Assembly (NCBI RefSeq): GCF_038502225.1
Contig: NW_027195552.1
Location: forward strand, 62,001-126,000
Reading direction: 5' to 3'
DNA from: Cherax quadricarinatus
Taxonomy: Eukaryota > Arthropoda > Malacostraca > Decapoda > Parastacidae
Length of the DNA stretch: 64,000 bases
The notes beneath the pieces were generated by a model that made no database searches, was not told the origin of the DNA, and was given only the letters and a program-made list of their open reading frames with translations. The position numbers and the translations under genes are program-made. Positions 1 through 9,850 of the stretch are shown one piece after another (the stretch's first letter is position 1; every line of letters starts with the position of its first letter).

Positions 1-1740
1 GAATGGTCGGGACTCATCAATGGCTTGAACTACTGAGTTTTCAATGTCCTGTTTGAGAGTATGGAAAGCGGCTTCTGCTTCCTTTGTCACAGGAAATGTG
101 GTAGCACTCAATGGGCGGACTTTACTTGAATAGTTGTAGATCCATTGTGAGTAATAACCAAAGAAACCAATAGTTCTTCGGAGTGACTTTTTGTCTTGAG
201 GCATTGGAAGTTCCTGTAGAGGTCGTAGTCGTTCAGGGTCTGGGAATATTGAATCTCCTTCCACTACATAACCAAGGATGCTAAGCCTTTTAGTTGAAAA
301 AGTGCACTTTTCCTCATTGTAACTGATATTTTTCTTCTTGGCGGCTTCCAAAAACTTATCAAGGTTTGCACCATGTTCCTCCTGGGTCTTGCCACAAATG
401 GTAACATTATCTAAATACGCGTAAGTTCCCATGAGTTGCTCTTCCTGAATGAGTGAATCCATAATTCGTTGGAAGCAGGCTACCCCATTGGTGACTCCAA
501 AAGGGACTCTGGTAAACTGATACAGGCCATCACTAGCCTGAAACGCTGTGTATGGTTTATCTTCATTCCTTATAGGGACTTGATGATAGGCACTCTGTAG
601 ATCAATTGTGCTAAACACATAGTACTGAGCAATTTTGTTCACTGTATCATCAATTCGAGGTAGAGGGTACCCATCAAGAAGTGTAAATTTGTTGATTGTC
701 TCAGAGTAATCGATAGCCAGTCTCCGTTTCCTATAACCATCTTTAACAACAACAACCTGTGCACGCCAAGGGGAATCACTCGGTTCTATAATACCCTCCT
801 TCAGCAGCCTCTGAATTTCTTTCTCAATGAACATCCGATCCTCATAAGAATAGCGGCGTGACTTAGCTGATATAGGATGGCAATCCGCGGTAAGATTTGC
901 AAACAGCTTTGGTGGGTCTACCCTTAAAGTGCTAAGCCCACAGACAACAAGAGGAGGCAGTTCACCTCCATATGTTAAGGTGACACTACCATGCAGCTTC
1001 TGAAAGTCCTGACCAAGGATAACATCAGAGCACAGTTGTGGCAGAATAGCTAAATGTACATCTTGATAATCCTTTCCATTAACTCTGAGATTTACCTTAC
1101 AAAACCCTAAGGTCTGAATAGAGAGAGATGCTGATGCCATGGAAACGGTACCTGATGAGTGATGTACAGTCAAGGAGTGGCGTTTAACTAAGTCAAGGTT
1201 GATGAAACTCTCTGAGCTGCCACTATCAATAAGACCATCTACTTCTGTTCCTTTGATGAATACTTTCACAACTGCCTTTGACAGTGAATTTGGAGTAGCC
1301 GCAGAAGTCACTGTTGCTAGAGTCGCATGATCACTGGAATGTGTGGAGGCACTAGCTCTTGTTGATGCATTAGCACGACATACTTCAGCAAAGTGACCTT
1401 TCTTGTGGCATTTATGGCACATTGCTTCACGAGCAGGACACTTTGGACGTGGATGTCTTGAAAAACCACAAAAGAAACACACCGTACCTGCTGCTGCTGT
1501 CACTGAGGCAGGTTCCACAGTAACTTCATTGCAAGAGTCTTGGTCAGGAATTGCAGCACTTACCACTCGAGAAGGCTGAGTGGTACTGTATACTTCAGAA
1601 TTCTTCTGGGCTGAATCTAGAGCTCTTGCCTGGTCAAAGTCGAGAGTTTTATTCTCCAATAAACGCTGCCTTATTATTGGTGATTGCAGGCCACTGATAA
1701 AAGCATCCCTGATGGACTCTTCACAGCAGCTGTCACTGCT
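1..1740 (-). CDS. pol: Gypsy Gag C-terminus, protease and reverse transcriptase (partial)
   Basis: An uninterrupted minus-strand frame from about 1740 to the window edge. In order it shows two CCHC zinc knuckles (roughly 1380-1480; CFFC..H..C and CHKC..H..C), an aspartic protease with a DSGSS active site near 1225 and the second conserved ILGQDF near 1010, then RT: the fingers/palm block with [12 protein letters not shown] and PLPRIDD (about 660-740), [13 protein letters not shown] (about 600), PFGVTNG (about 490) and the catalytic box as YLDN near 410. The second aspartate of the usual YxDD is N here, which I note without being able to say whether it is normal for this clade. After the break in Gag this frame is clean over about 1.7 kb, so the copy is not old. 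Confidence 0.85.
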
Positions 1741-2093
1741 TGGAAGTGACAGTCCTTACCTAAAATTTTCAGTGCTTGAAAGTATTCCTCTAAGGATTCA
1801 TCAATCTGCTGGCGGCGAGTTGCAAGACGATAGCGTGCAAAGATTTCATTTGTAGGTTTAATATACTGAGACCTGAGGGTTTTGATAGCATCTTCGTAGG
1901 TATTACACTCAGAAATAGCCTCATATATCTTAGGTGACACAAAATTGATGAACAGACTTAGTTTATCTAGATCTTCTTTAGGAAGGGCTCCCAAGAAGTT
2001 TTCGAAAGTCTTAAACCAGTGCTTCCATTCCTGAGCAGCCGTTGATAAGCTGGGGTCACAGTCTAGCCTCTCAGGTTTCAGTAAACGCTCCAT
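1674..2093 (-). pseudogene. gag: Gypsy Gag, N-terminal part, frameshifted
   Basis: The frame opens at an ATG at 2093 and runs 139 codons, with an aromatic-rich retrotransposon Gag N-terminus (QEWKHWFKTFENFL, then EEYFQALK). Homologous reading moves to another minus-strand frame close to 1735-1745, where the continuation with DAFISGL begins, so the last roughly 20 residues of this frame are out-of-frame junk. Gag of this type coats genomic RNA in cytoplasmic particles. The shift lies well inside Gag, ahead of the zinc knuckles, so it looks like a disabling indel and not a programmed gag-pol shift. Family assignment is firm; the exact indel position is not. Confidence 0.75.
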
Positions 2094-2136
2094 GTTGTGA
2101 TGTAGTCTAGCGCAGGATCACCACCAGGTAGCCCAG

Positions 2137-2207
2137 GATTCTATGTTCAATAAATTGTTGTGATAGAAACACAGGCCTTATCTCTAGGCTTTATTGAACA
2201 TAGAATC
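2137..2207. repeat. Perfect 18-bp inverted repeat in Gypsy 5' region
   Basis: Arms 2137-2154 and 2190-2207 are exact reverse complements, separated by 35 bp. In RNA this would be a strong hairpin. The arm contains AATAAA when read with the element, so it may surround the polyadenylation region of the LTR (inference). Confidence 0.7.
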
Positions 2208-2469
2208 TTCATAGTACTTCTGCAACAAAATATAATGACTAGTACATCTAATAATGGCTTCTACAGGGATGGTGATGTCTTGCATATGTCAAGAGAAAAG
2301 TTATGACTACAGGCCACATATTTAAACTCACCATGTAATCTGCATCACTAATAGATAGAGGAGGAGAGAATCACACACCATGAGTTGGCGCCCATGACAC
2401 ACACCAAACTATTGTTGTTGTTAAGGGCCCCAAGAGGTGGTGCAGTATTATCCTGCTGCTGCTCCCCAC

Positions 2470-4773
2470 AGGACCAGTATCACTACAATATTCTCAAACA
2501 CTATTCATCAGTTCTCACCAAAGTAATAAAGAAAGCCAAACAACTGTACTACTCCATCAGATTCACTGACACAAGAGGAGATATAAAAAAGACCTGGAAA
2601 ACACTCTCTCAGATTCTGGGGACCCACAAACTGAAAAAAATACAAGAATATTGTCCTAACTAAACCTAACGAAACTCCACTGCATCCCATTGAAACAGCT
2701 AACAAGATAAACGACGTCTTCTCAACCATAGGATCTAATCTTGCCAGTAAAATCCCATGTACCAACGCCCATGCCAGGGACTATATAGATGGGAATTTCC
2801 AAAATTCCTTCTATCTTGTACCAGCTGAGCCCACTGAAGTCACTGAGATTATAAAGTCACTTAAAAAATAACTCAGAGAACCTGTCTTATGTCCCACCAT
2901 TATTGTACAAGCGAGCGGCCCATGTCCTCTCGCATGCTATTTCATTACTTTTTTAACAAGTCACTAGAAACTAGCACCTTCCTGAAACTACTCAAGACAG
3001 CAAGAGTTACACCATTACATAAAGGTGGTGACCCTACAGACATAAACAACTATAGGCCAATATCAAACTTACCATTATCCAAAATCTTTGAGAAACTCAT
3101 GCACAAGAGACTGCATTCATTTATAACGGTACAAAACATACTTAACCCCTGCCAATTTGGTTTCAGGAAAAATAAAAGCACTAATGATGCAATTGTAAAA
3201 ATGCTAGATCTGCTTTACACAACATAGGAAAATAAGGAATATCCACTAGGAATTTCTATTGACCTAAGAAAAGCTTTTTACACAGTAGACCACGGCATCC
3301 TACTCCACAAACTTGACCATTATGGTATAAGAGGCCATGCGCTTGCATATTTCAAATCCTACCTTACTAATAGGTATCAGTATGTCACCATTAAAGACAC
3401 AGCATCATCAACGTGGCCACTTGATACTGGAGTTCCACAGGGAAGTGTCCTTGGACCCCTGCTCTTCCTCATTTACATCAATGATCTTCCAAACGTATCC
3501 CAAGACCTGAAACCCATTCTCTTTGCTGACGACACGACTTATGTCATCTCTCACCCTAATCTTGCCACCCTCAGCACCATTGTTAATGACGAACTGCTCA
3601 AAATATTAACTTGAATGACAGCCAATAAACTTACACTTAACACAGACAAAACCTACTATATTATGTTTGGTAGCAGAGCAGGTGCTGCAAAACTAAACAT
3701 TAAGACTGACAGCACTCTATTTGCCAGACATAATGAGGGCAAATTCCTAGGCCTATACCTCGACAACAACCTGAATTTCAGCACCCATATCCAACACATA
3801 TCAAAAAAAGTATCCAAAACAGTTGGGATCCTCTCCAAGATACGATACTACGTGCCGCAAAATGCCCTTCTCACTATACCATTCACTCATTTATCCATAC
3901 CTCACCTATGCTATTTGTGCTTGGGGTTCAACTGCAGCAATATACCTAAAGCCAATAATAACCCAACAAAAAGCTGCAGTAAGAATAATTGCTAAATCCC
4001 ATCCCTGACAACACCCCCCCCCCCACTCTTCATAGATCTAAACTTACTCCCTGTTCAGAACATCCACACTTACTACTGTGCAATCTACATATACAGGACC
4101 TTAAATTCCAATATTAACCTTGACCTAAAATGCTTTCTTGATAGTTGTGACAGGACCCACAAGCATAACACCAGACACAAACATCTCTATGACATTCCCC
4201 TTGTCTGACTAAATCTATACAAAAATTCAATGTATGTCAAAGGCCCTAAAATCTGAAACACCCTACCTGAAAACTCTAGAACTGCAGACACATTCATCAC
4301 CTTCAAAACTACCGTTAGAAAACATCTTATCTCCCTGATACACCCCGTCAACTAACTACATACAAACCACCTTGTGGTTCACACTTACACTCACTCACTC
4401 ACCCATTTGACTATAAGCACATAAATACGTATCTTAATCTTAAAATAATGATTCCTAACTAGTCACAAGTTTGCCTGTGATACTCCAATATAGAAACTAT
4501 GTATTGTGCCAAAACAAAAGCATTCACATTGCTAAACTCACAAACTAGTATTTAGTCACTTAGTATTTAGTCAACTTACTCCACAATTTGTAATAATTTA
4601 GGGTTAAGAATTAATCTATGTTTGCCCGAAATGCCTAGCCTTACTAGGTGTTCTAGTTGCCCCCTCAGTAATTAGTATTTTATTACATGTAAACCACACA
4701 ATAACCAAAATCTGTAAATCCCGCATTGTAATCCTTATAGAGAATAAACTTTGACTGATTGATTGATTGATTT
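2470..4773 (+). mobile_element. Decayed CR1/L2-like LINE (family A, diverged copy A1)
   Basis: A 5'-truncated LINE with several stops and shifts. Recognisable blocks in order are KKTWKTLSQILG (about 2590), ATP-independent RT blocks with NNYRPISNLP (about 3045), QFGFRKNKSTNDA (about 3150), IDLRKAF (about 3255), GVPQGSVLGPLLFL (about 3430), FADDTTYV (about 3520) and a YDTTCRK/ICAWGS region near 3850-3940. The same blocks occur in the intact copy at 32842-35796, but this one is clearly more diverged and has its own 3' UTR. It ends in a short tandem GATT tail (4753-4773), which fits CR1/L2-type LINEs. It encodes no functional protein now. Confidence 0.8.
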
Positions 4774-4777
4774 TATA

Positions 4778-4852
4778 TTTTATTTATTATCACACTGGCC
4801 GATTCCCACCAAGGCAGGGTGGCCCGAAAAAGAAAAACTTTCACCATCATGT
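4778..4852 (-). mobile_element. 3'-terminal fragment of RTE-like LINE
   Basis: About 75 bp match the 3' terminus of the RTE-like LINE whose larger copy ends at 54845-54930 (shared stretch with CCACCAAGGCAGGGTGG). It is a severely 5'-truncated insertion sitting directly on the GATT tail of the preceding LINE. Confidence 0.7.
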
Positions 4853-4854
4853 CA

Positions 4855-4941
4855 GCAATTTTCAAAGGTTCGACTTACGTCCATTTTGACTTACGACCGG
4901 TTGGTCGGAACCAAGCTTTATTGTAAGTCGGATGGTACCTG
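4855..4941. mobile_element. MITE end (CAGGTACCATCCGACTTACG type)
   Basis: The right-hand terminus of a short DNA-transposon-like repeat. Its end, read inward, starts CAGGTACCATCCGACTTAC and is followed outside by TA. The same terminus occurs at 6045-6135 and, inverted, at 23090-23179. The partner end of this copy is missing. Confidence 0.6.
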
Positions 4942-4944
4942 TAT

Positions 4945-5970
4945 ATATAGAGAACCTAGGATAATAAAAACAAAAAGTCAGACAAAGTGACTTATTTCCA
5001 GTTCCTGGCTTGGGCTTGACATATGTGATTTTTGGTAAATATGTGTTTTTCTCAGTTGTTTGTTGTGGTATCTTATTGAAGCTTGGGCAATGTATGATGG
5101 AAAGATGCTTCTTAACTTACACCAAAAATGAAAAAAATAGGATGATAAATAACGGAGTCCACTTCCAAGCCATTTGCTGCCTATTAGTGGTATACAGTGG
5201 AACCTAGGCTTACGAATTTAATCTGTTCCGTGGACTTCTTTGTATCCTGATTTGTTCGTATGCTGGGTCAATTTTCCTCATTTAAATTAACTGAAATGCA
5301 ATTAATTCATTCCAGCTGAATTCCTGCTCTTAGAAAACATGACAAAATAACCCTAATATCAACTCTCCGGCTTATTTATCTGCCACAATTCATCAAATAT
5401 GACATAAACAATATAAATAACATAGGAAGCTGATATACATTCTAGAATGAATAAAATATGTCATTATATAGACAGTGGAGGGAGGAGGATTGTGGTCGCA
5501 AGAGTGGTTGCACATTCCCGCTACGAAATCATCAGAGGTGCTATTGTAAGAGAAAATGGAGTTTGTAAGGCTAACTTAATTAAATCTGGTTTATATATGA
5601 CATTTGCATACCTTGGAGAAGAAATGCAGAGCAGCATATCCTGTCAGAAGTTCATACTTTTCTTAAGAACTACTATGTACAATTTTTATGTTTATCTCAT
5701 TGCACTATATAGTCACAGACTTTTTGGCTTTTTCTCCACACTTTTCAATTAAGAACTGCCATATACAATTTTTATGTGTATCACACTGCACTATGCTTGT
5801 CCTCACTCGCCAAATCCTTAACCCTCGTACCTAGTCTGTGCTTATCAATGATTTCTTGCTTTAATTCCATTTAAATCCATGAGCACATGTGCACTGGTGA
5901 GCATTGTACTGGTGTTGTCAAACTAAATTATACGCAGCACATGTGTAGTATTATTATTATAATTATTATT
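4945..5970. other. AT-rich stretch without recognised gene
   Basis: No coding signal that I trust. A mariner-type terminus (CAGTGGAACCTAGGCTTACG, with TA just outside) begins at 5195, but I found no matching opposite end. Short open frames here have no recognisable domains. Confidence 0.5.
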
Positions 5971-6044
5971 GTGCTATTACTTGTTATTATATTATTATAT
6001 ATTATTATTATCATTTAGTATTATATTGTTATTATTATATTATA

Positions 6045-6135
6045 CAGGTACCATCCGACTTACGACCAAGCTTGGTTCCGACCAACAGGTCATAAGTCAA
6101 AATGGACGTAAGTCGAACCTTTGAAAATTGCCGAC
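6045..6135. mobile_element. MITE end at the outer side of left arm
   Basis: Starts CAGGTACCATCCGACTTACG after TA (6043-6044). It is the same terminus as at 4855-4941 in opposite orientation, so the two ends in this window face away from each other and are not the two ends of one element. Confidence 0.55.
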
Positions 6136-6520
6136 ATAATGGGTATTTAAACATAATGGCTATTTAAACTACCTACATAGTACTATAATGTAATGTACAA
6201 TCATTATTTCATTCTTTTTACCATAATTTACTTCTATTGATATATTTAAATTATTTATGTAATGTATAATATGTATACATGGTAGTGAACTGTACTATAA
6301 ATTTTACATCTCATAAAGCATCATATGTTACTGTTATCTTTAAGTATTGTTGACACAGTGGAATGTGAGAATACCACTGGTAGAGTCATCATGCCAGAAT
6401 GTCCTATAACCTATACCCTAAGTAAAGAGAAACAACTCTGTAACATGTGTAATATGTATCCGGCTGGCTGGCTGGCCGGGTGGGTGGGTGGGTGGTTGGC
6501 TGACTGGCTGACTGAATGTG

Positions 6521-6604
6521 GCTGTCTCTCTCTGTATCCCTCTCTCTTTCTGTATCTCTCTCTATCTGTATCTCTCTCTCTATCTGTATCTCTCTCTCTA
6601 TCTG

Positions 6605-6690
<86 letters not shown>
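6521..6690. repeat. CT microsatellite
   Basis: A degenerate CTCTGTAT-type run passing into pure (TC)n from about 6606 to 6688, flanked by GGCTGGCTGG/GGGTGGGT repeats. It is mirrored by a pure (GA)n tract at 22527-22618. Long Ser-Leu or Glu-Arg open frames across it are artefacts. Confidence 0.95.
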
Positions 6691-6697
<7 letters not shown>

Positions 6698-7956
6698 TAC
6701 ACAGAGGTACACATAAAGTTATCATATATAGTATAAATTACTTATGATAACCCAAAAAATCCAGGCAGTGCTATACAGTGGATGTGTGCTCTAGTGCCCT
6801 AAATTAATAATAATAATTATTATTACAATAATACATATGTACTAATAATAATGTTAATAATAATCACTGAGGTGCAGTAAATGTGTATAAAACGTTACTA
6901 TAGAAATTTTGCTTAATCCATCTATGATTTTTTTTTCAAAATTGTATAATGAACATGCTACATAACATTTAAACATAAATTAACAAATATGAGATGTTTT
7001 TCTGGTCAGCTTGACAGAGTGAACAAAAACCATTTGTGTCCGGGCTGGTAACAACATCAACAACGTTTGTTTACAAAACTCGTGAACCTTCTACACTCTC
7101 ATTCTCTCTCTCGTTTATTCATTTAATGTTGTTTACTCACCTCTCACTCTACATTAAGACTACAGATATTTTAAGGTAAGTAATGAGTGAACACAATTAT
7201 TATATTATAGTTTAACAATATTATAGTTTAATATTATTATAGTTTAATAACATTGTGTATACATAGTGTATAGTGTATACTACAGTGGCTCCCTAGTATA
7301 TAGATGATAAAGGCTAAAGTGTCATTTGAAAACAGGTGAATTTGTAAATGAAGTGATAAGCCTATAGAGGCAGGTGCCAGAAGTCGCCAGAGTCTTACCA
7401 CACTGGTCAGCTGTTTTAATAATCTTCCTGGCCTGCTAGTGTACTCGCATATAATCTAGTGATACAAGTGAATAGCAGAGTACAGTGCTGTAGTAGCAAC
7501 TAACCAGTATTATAATGGTACTTAGTGGAGTGGAGTGACTTTCATTAGTTTCTTTTTTCTTGAAATACCAGACGTATACTGTGAATTTCATATAACCTAT
7601 AGTTACCAGCGGTCGCAATATACACAACGAGAAGCACTTATTACTACAGAAAAAGCGTTCTTCCTCCAAAATTTCCACCAGTCAACTATAGTAATAATAT
7701 AGCATTTATTGTGGTGGAGACGAAAAAAAAATAGAAAAGCTAGATACAGCGCTTGATAAACAAGGATTGAGGCTCGACCGTTCGTCATTGTAGGAGCTGC
7801 CAGAAATCACCGGTTTCTTCAACACGCATGTTATACTTTTGTATCAGTCAAATCACATATTACTCGGGTAGATAATTTCCAGTAGATCCTCCATGTGTTA
7901 GCCCAAATCACCGACCAGTATGTTTTAAATAAGTGACCCACTGATCAGATCAGATC

Positions 7957-8024
7957 GACTGGTCCGAACCCTTGACTGGTCCGAACCCTTGACTGGTCCG
8001 AACCCTTGACTGGTCCGAACCCTT
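7957..8024 (+). repeat. 17-bp tandem repeat, four units
   Basis: Four exact copies of GACTGGTCCGAACCCTT, 300 bp upstream of the ORF1 start. The mirrored position in the right arm (about 21215-21245) has one unit, so this expansion or contraction post-dates the split of the two copies. Confidence 0.9.
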
Positions 8025-8263
8025 GACTGGTTTCAAACGGATTCGTTGGACAATAAAGCAGACTGTAAACGGATGGGATTGTAGGCGCCCTTATAAACAC
8101 AAACAATAAATATAAATCAGGAACGTGCATGGTAAGCTGTCCAATATACAAGTACAGTTAGAAATAGAAATACAAATAGCTAGAGCTTCATTTAAGGAGG
8201 TTATTAATAGAATATTCAATAGGTTGCTAGTAGAATTACAGTAAATCAACCATTCAAATCATT

Positions 8264-9344
8264 ATGAAACTCTGTGTAGTCTGCGGTCAATCAAACGAAC
8301 GGGCTTCCACATGGATAAATTGTCATTTTTGTGGAAATTGGTGTCACGCCTCTTGTGCAGATATCCAAGAACTAGCTACAAGCAGTATTAAAACAGGGAA
8401 GTGTTTTTGGGTATGCCCAAATGAGATAAATCTGTGGACTAAAATCACAAGGGTATTAAAAGAGGACAACATCAAAGCTGCTTTCATAGAAAACCTGGAA
8501 GCTTTCTACAACAGATGGGAACATAAAAAGTCTGGGCTGAATGGTACTGCCCTTGATACTGGCCATGTAGTCAGAAACTGTAAGGCTGAAGGTGAAGTCC
8601 TGGTAGTCAGTAAATGTGGGACTGATAGTGCTGTCCTGGGAGACAGTAATGGTGAAGCTGGAGGTGCTGTCCTGGGAGACAGTAATAGTGAAGCTGGAGA
8701 TGCTGTCCTGGGAGACAGTAATGGTGAAGCTGGAGGTGCTGTCCTGGGAGACAATAATGGTGAAGCTGGAGATTTTGTCCAGGTAGTTGGAAATTATACG
8801 CATGAAGGAATACATATAAATGACCTCATAGGGGACAGGAGCCGTAGTAGGGTAACAAATGTAGTCAAAGATAAGATTAAACCAATATTGCAAACTAGAA
8901 ATACCGCAGGAAATAGCAGACAAGAGGACTCCACTAGCAATAGTGAGGATATATTACCAAAAACAACTGGTGGGAGCTCCATTGTTGGTGCTAGGGAGGA
9001 TAGGAGTAAGACAGGGAAACATGCACCAACAGGGAATACAGTCACAGAAACCCAAGGCAAACGGAAACCAAGCCTGTGCACATACTATGCACTTGGTATC
9101 TGCAGGCATGGAAAATCTAGAAAAACAGACGGGACGTGCAACTATGACCACCCTAGAAAATGCCATGCCCATATGACAACAGGAAAATGCAAACTCCCTT
9201 CCTATAAGCTTTTTCACCCTGAACTGTGTACCTCTTCAGTACAGGAAAGACTGTGCTATAACTTAAATTGCCAGGCACACTATCTAAAGGGGACAAAAAG
9301 ATACAAAACATCCAGGCCATGGGAAAACCTGGGTAGCATTGTTC
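8264..9344 (+). CDS. LINE family B ORF1: PHD finger and CCCH zinc-finger protein (copy B2)
   Basis: The frame opens with ATG at 8264. Residues 4-52 form a Cys/His array of PHD type (CVVC, CHFC, WCH..C, WVC). Residues 123-170 are four 12-residue acidic repeats (36-bp units, 8630-8773). Residues about 270-360 hold CCCH-like clusters (CTYYALGIC..C..H, CHAH..C..H). PHD-bearing ORF1 proteins are known in CR1-group LINEs, where ORF1 binds element RNA; here that role is inference. Genuine ORF1 ends near 9335-9344: the last roughly 25 codons before the stop at 9415 come from an inserted MITE, so the C-terminus is lost and no ORF2 follows on this strand. The mirrored copy on the minus strand is nearly identical up to KCHAH. 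Confidence 0.8.
8630..8773 (+). repeat. 36-bp coding minisatellite, four units
   Basis: Four tandem 36-bp units encoding AVLGDSNGEAGG-type repeats within ORF1, alternating GG and GD endings. The right arm has four units at 20475-20618. Confidence 0.95.
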
Positions 9345-9766
9345 ATTCTGGACCTTATTTTGAAATTGTCATATTTTTTAATTTTCTTGAAATTGGCCAA
9401 ATTGCAAATTTCTGACCACGTTATTGGGTAGTTAAAATTGGTAAATGGGCAGTTTCTTGTACTCATTCGATAGAACAAACGGAGTTCTAAAGAAATAGCT
9501 ATGAGTTTTGTCGACTGGAACAATAGAATTAGCCGAAAATAGGGCTCAAAGTGGGCGAAATTGCCGATTTGTAAATATCGCCGAGGTCGCTAACTTCGCG
9601 AGAGCGTAATTCCTTCAGTTTTCCATCAAATTTCGATTTTTTTGGTGTCATTACAATCGGGAAAAGATTCTCTATCATTTCATGAGAATTTTTTTTTTTT
9701 TTTTTTAAATTTTGTGACACCAGGAGACACCTCAGGATTGGGGTGTTGCGACAGTCAAGGGGTTAA
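9345..9766. mobile_element. TTAA-type MITE, one-ended copy
   Basis: The right terminus reads inward TTAACCCCTTGACTGTCG (TTAA at 9763-9766). The body resembles 39740-40020 in the chimeric element farther on (shared CCTATTTTGAAATT, ATCGATAGAA and TCGTAAATATCGC-like stretches). No left TIR is present: the element simply begins inside ORF1 of copy B2. TTAA target sites with TIRs beginning CCC are typical of piggyBac-superfamily MITEs. Confidence 0.65.
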
Positions 9767-9850
9767 ACTATAATATTATTATTAAACTATAATATTATTA
9801 ATCTATAACATTATTATTACCTGGAGTTTACCTGGAGAGAGTTCCGGGGG

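Larger units (their letters stand above)
1..2210 (-). mobile_element. Ty3/Gypsy LTR retrotransposon, 5' part, cut by window edge
   Basis: Reading on the minus strand, this holds a leader, gag and most of pol of a Gypsy-type element; everything after the early connection/RNase H region lies beyond position 1. The domain order gag, two zinc knuckles, protease, RT is standard Gypsy. A perfect 18-bp inverted repeat (2137-2154 and 2190-2207) sits upstream of gag and includes an AATAAA on the minus strand, so part of the 5' LTR is probably here, but I cannot fix LTR ends or a primer site. The element lies next to an unrelated LINE from about 2470. Confidence 0.85.
5971..9171 (+). repeat. Left arm of 3.2-kb inverted repeat (family-B leader plus ORF1)
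   Basis: This stretch is nearly the reverse complement of 20077-23241. The outer limit is sharp at GTGCTATTACT (5971), mirrored at 23231-23241, and the inner limit is at 9171, mirrored at 20077. Arm lengths are 3201 and 3165 bp. Differences seen by eye are mainly repeat-number changes: a 17-bp unit is present four times at 7957-8024 but once in the right arm, and the CT/GA microsatellites differ in length. Both arms carry the same leader and ORF1 of LINE family B. Confidence 0.9.

Noticed and set aside
5447..5752. 101-codon open frame
   Set aside because: No domain, AT-rich composition, no support from a neighbour or second copy.
6325..6747. Overlapping open frames rich in Ser-Leu or Glu-Arg repeats
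   Set aside because: They are translations of the CT microsatellite; the same is true at 22456-22806 on both strands.
8456..8923. 155-codon minus-strand frame mirrored at 20325-20792
   Set aside because: Antisense of the ORF1 acidic repeat region.
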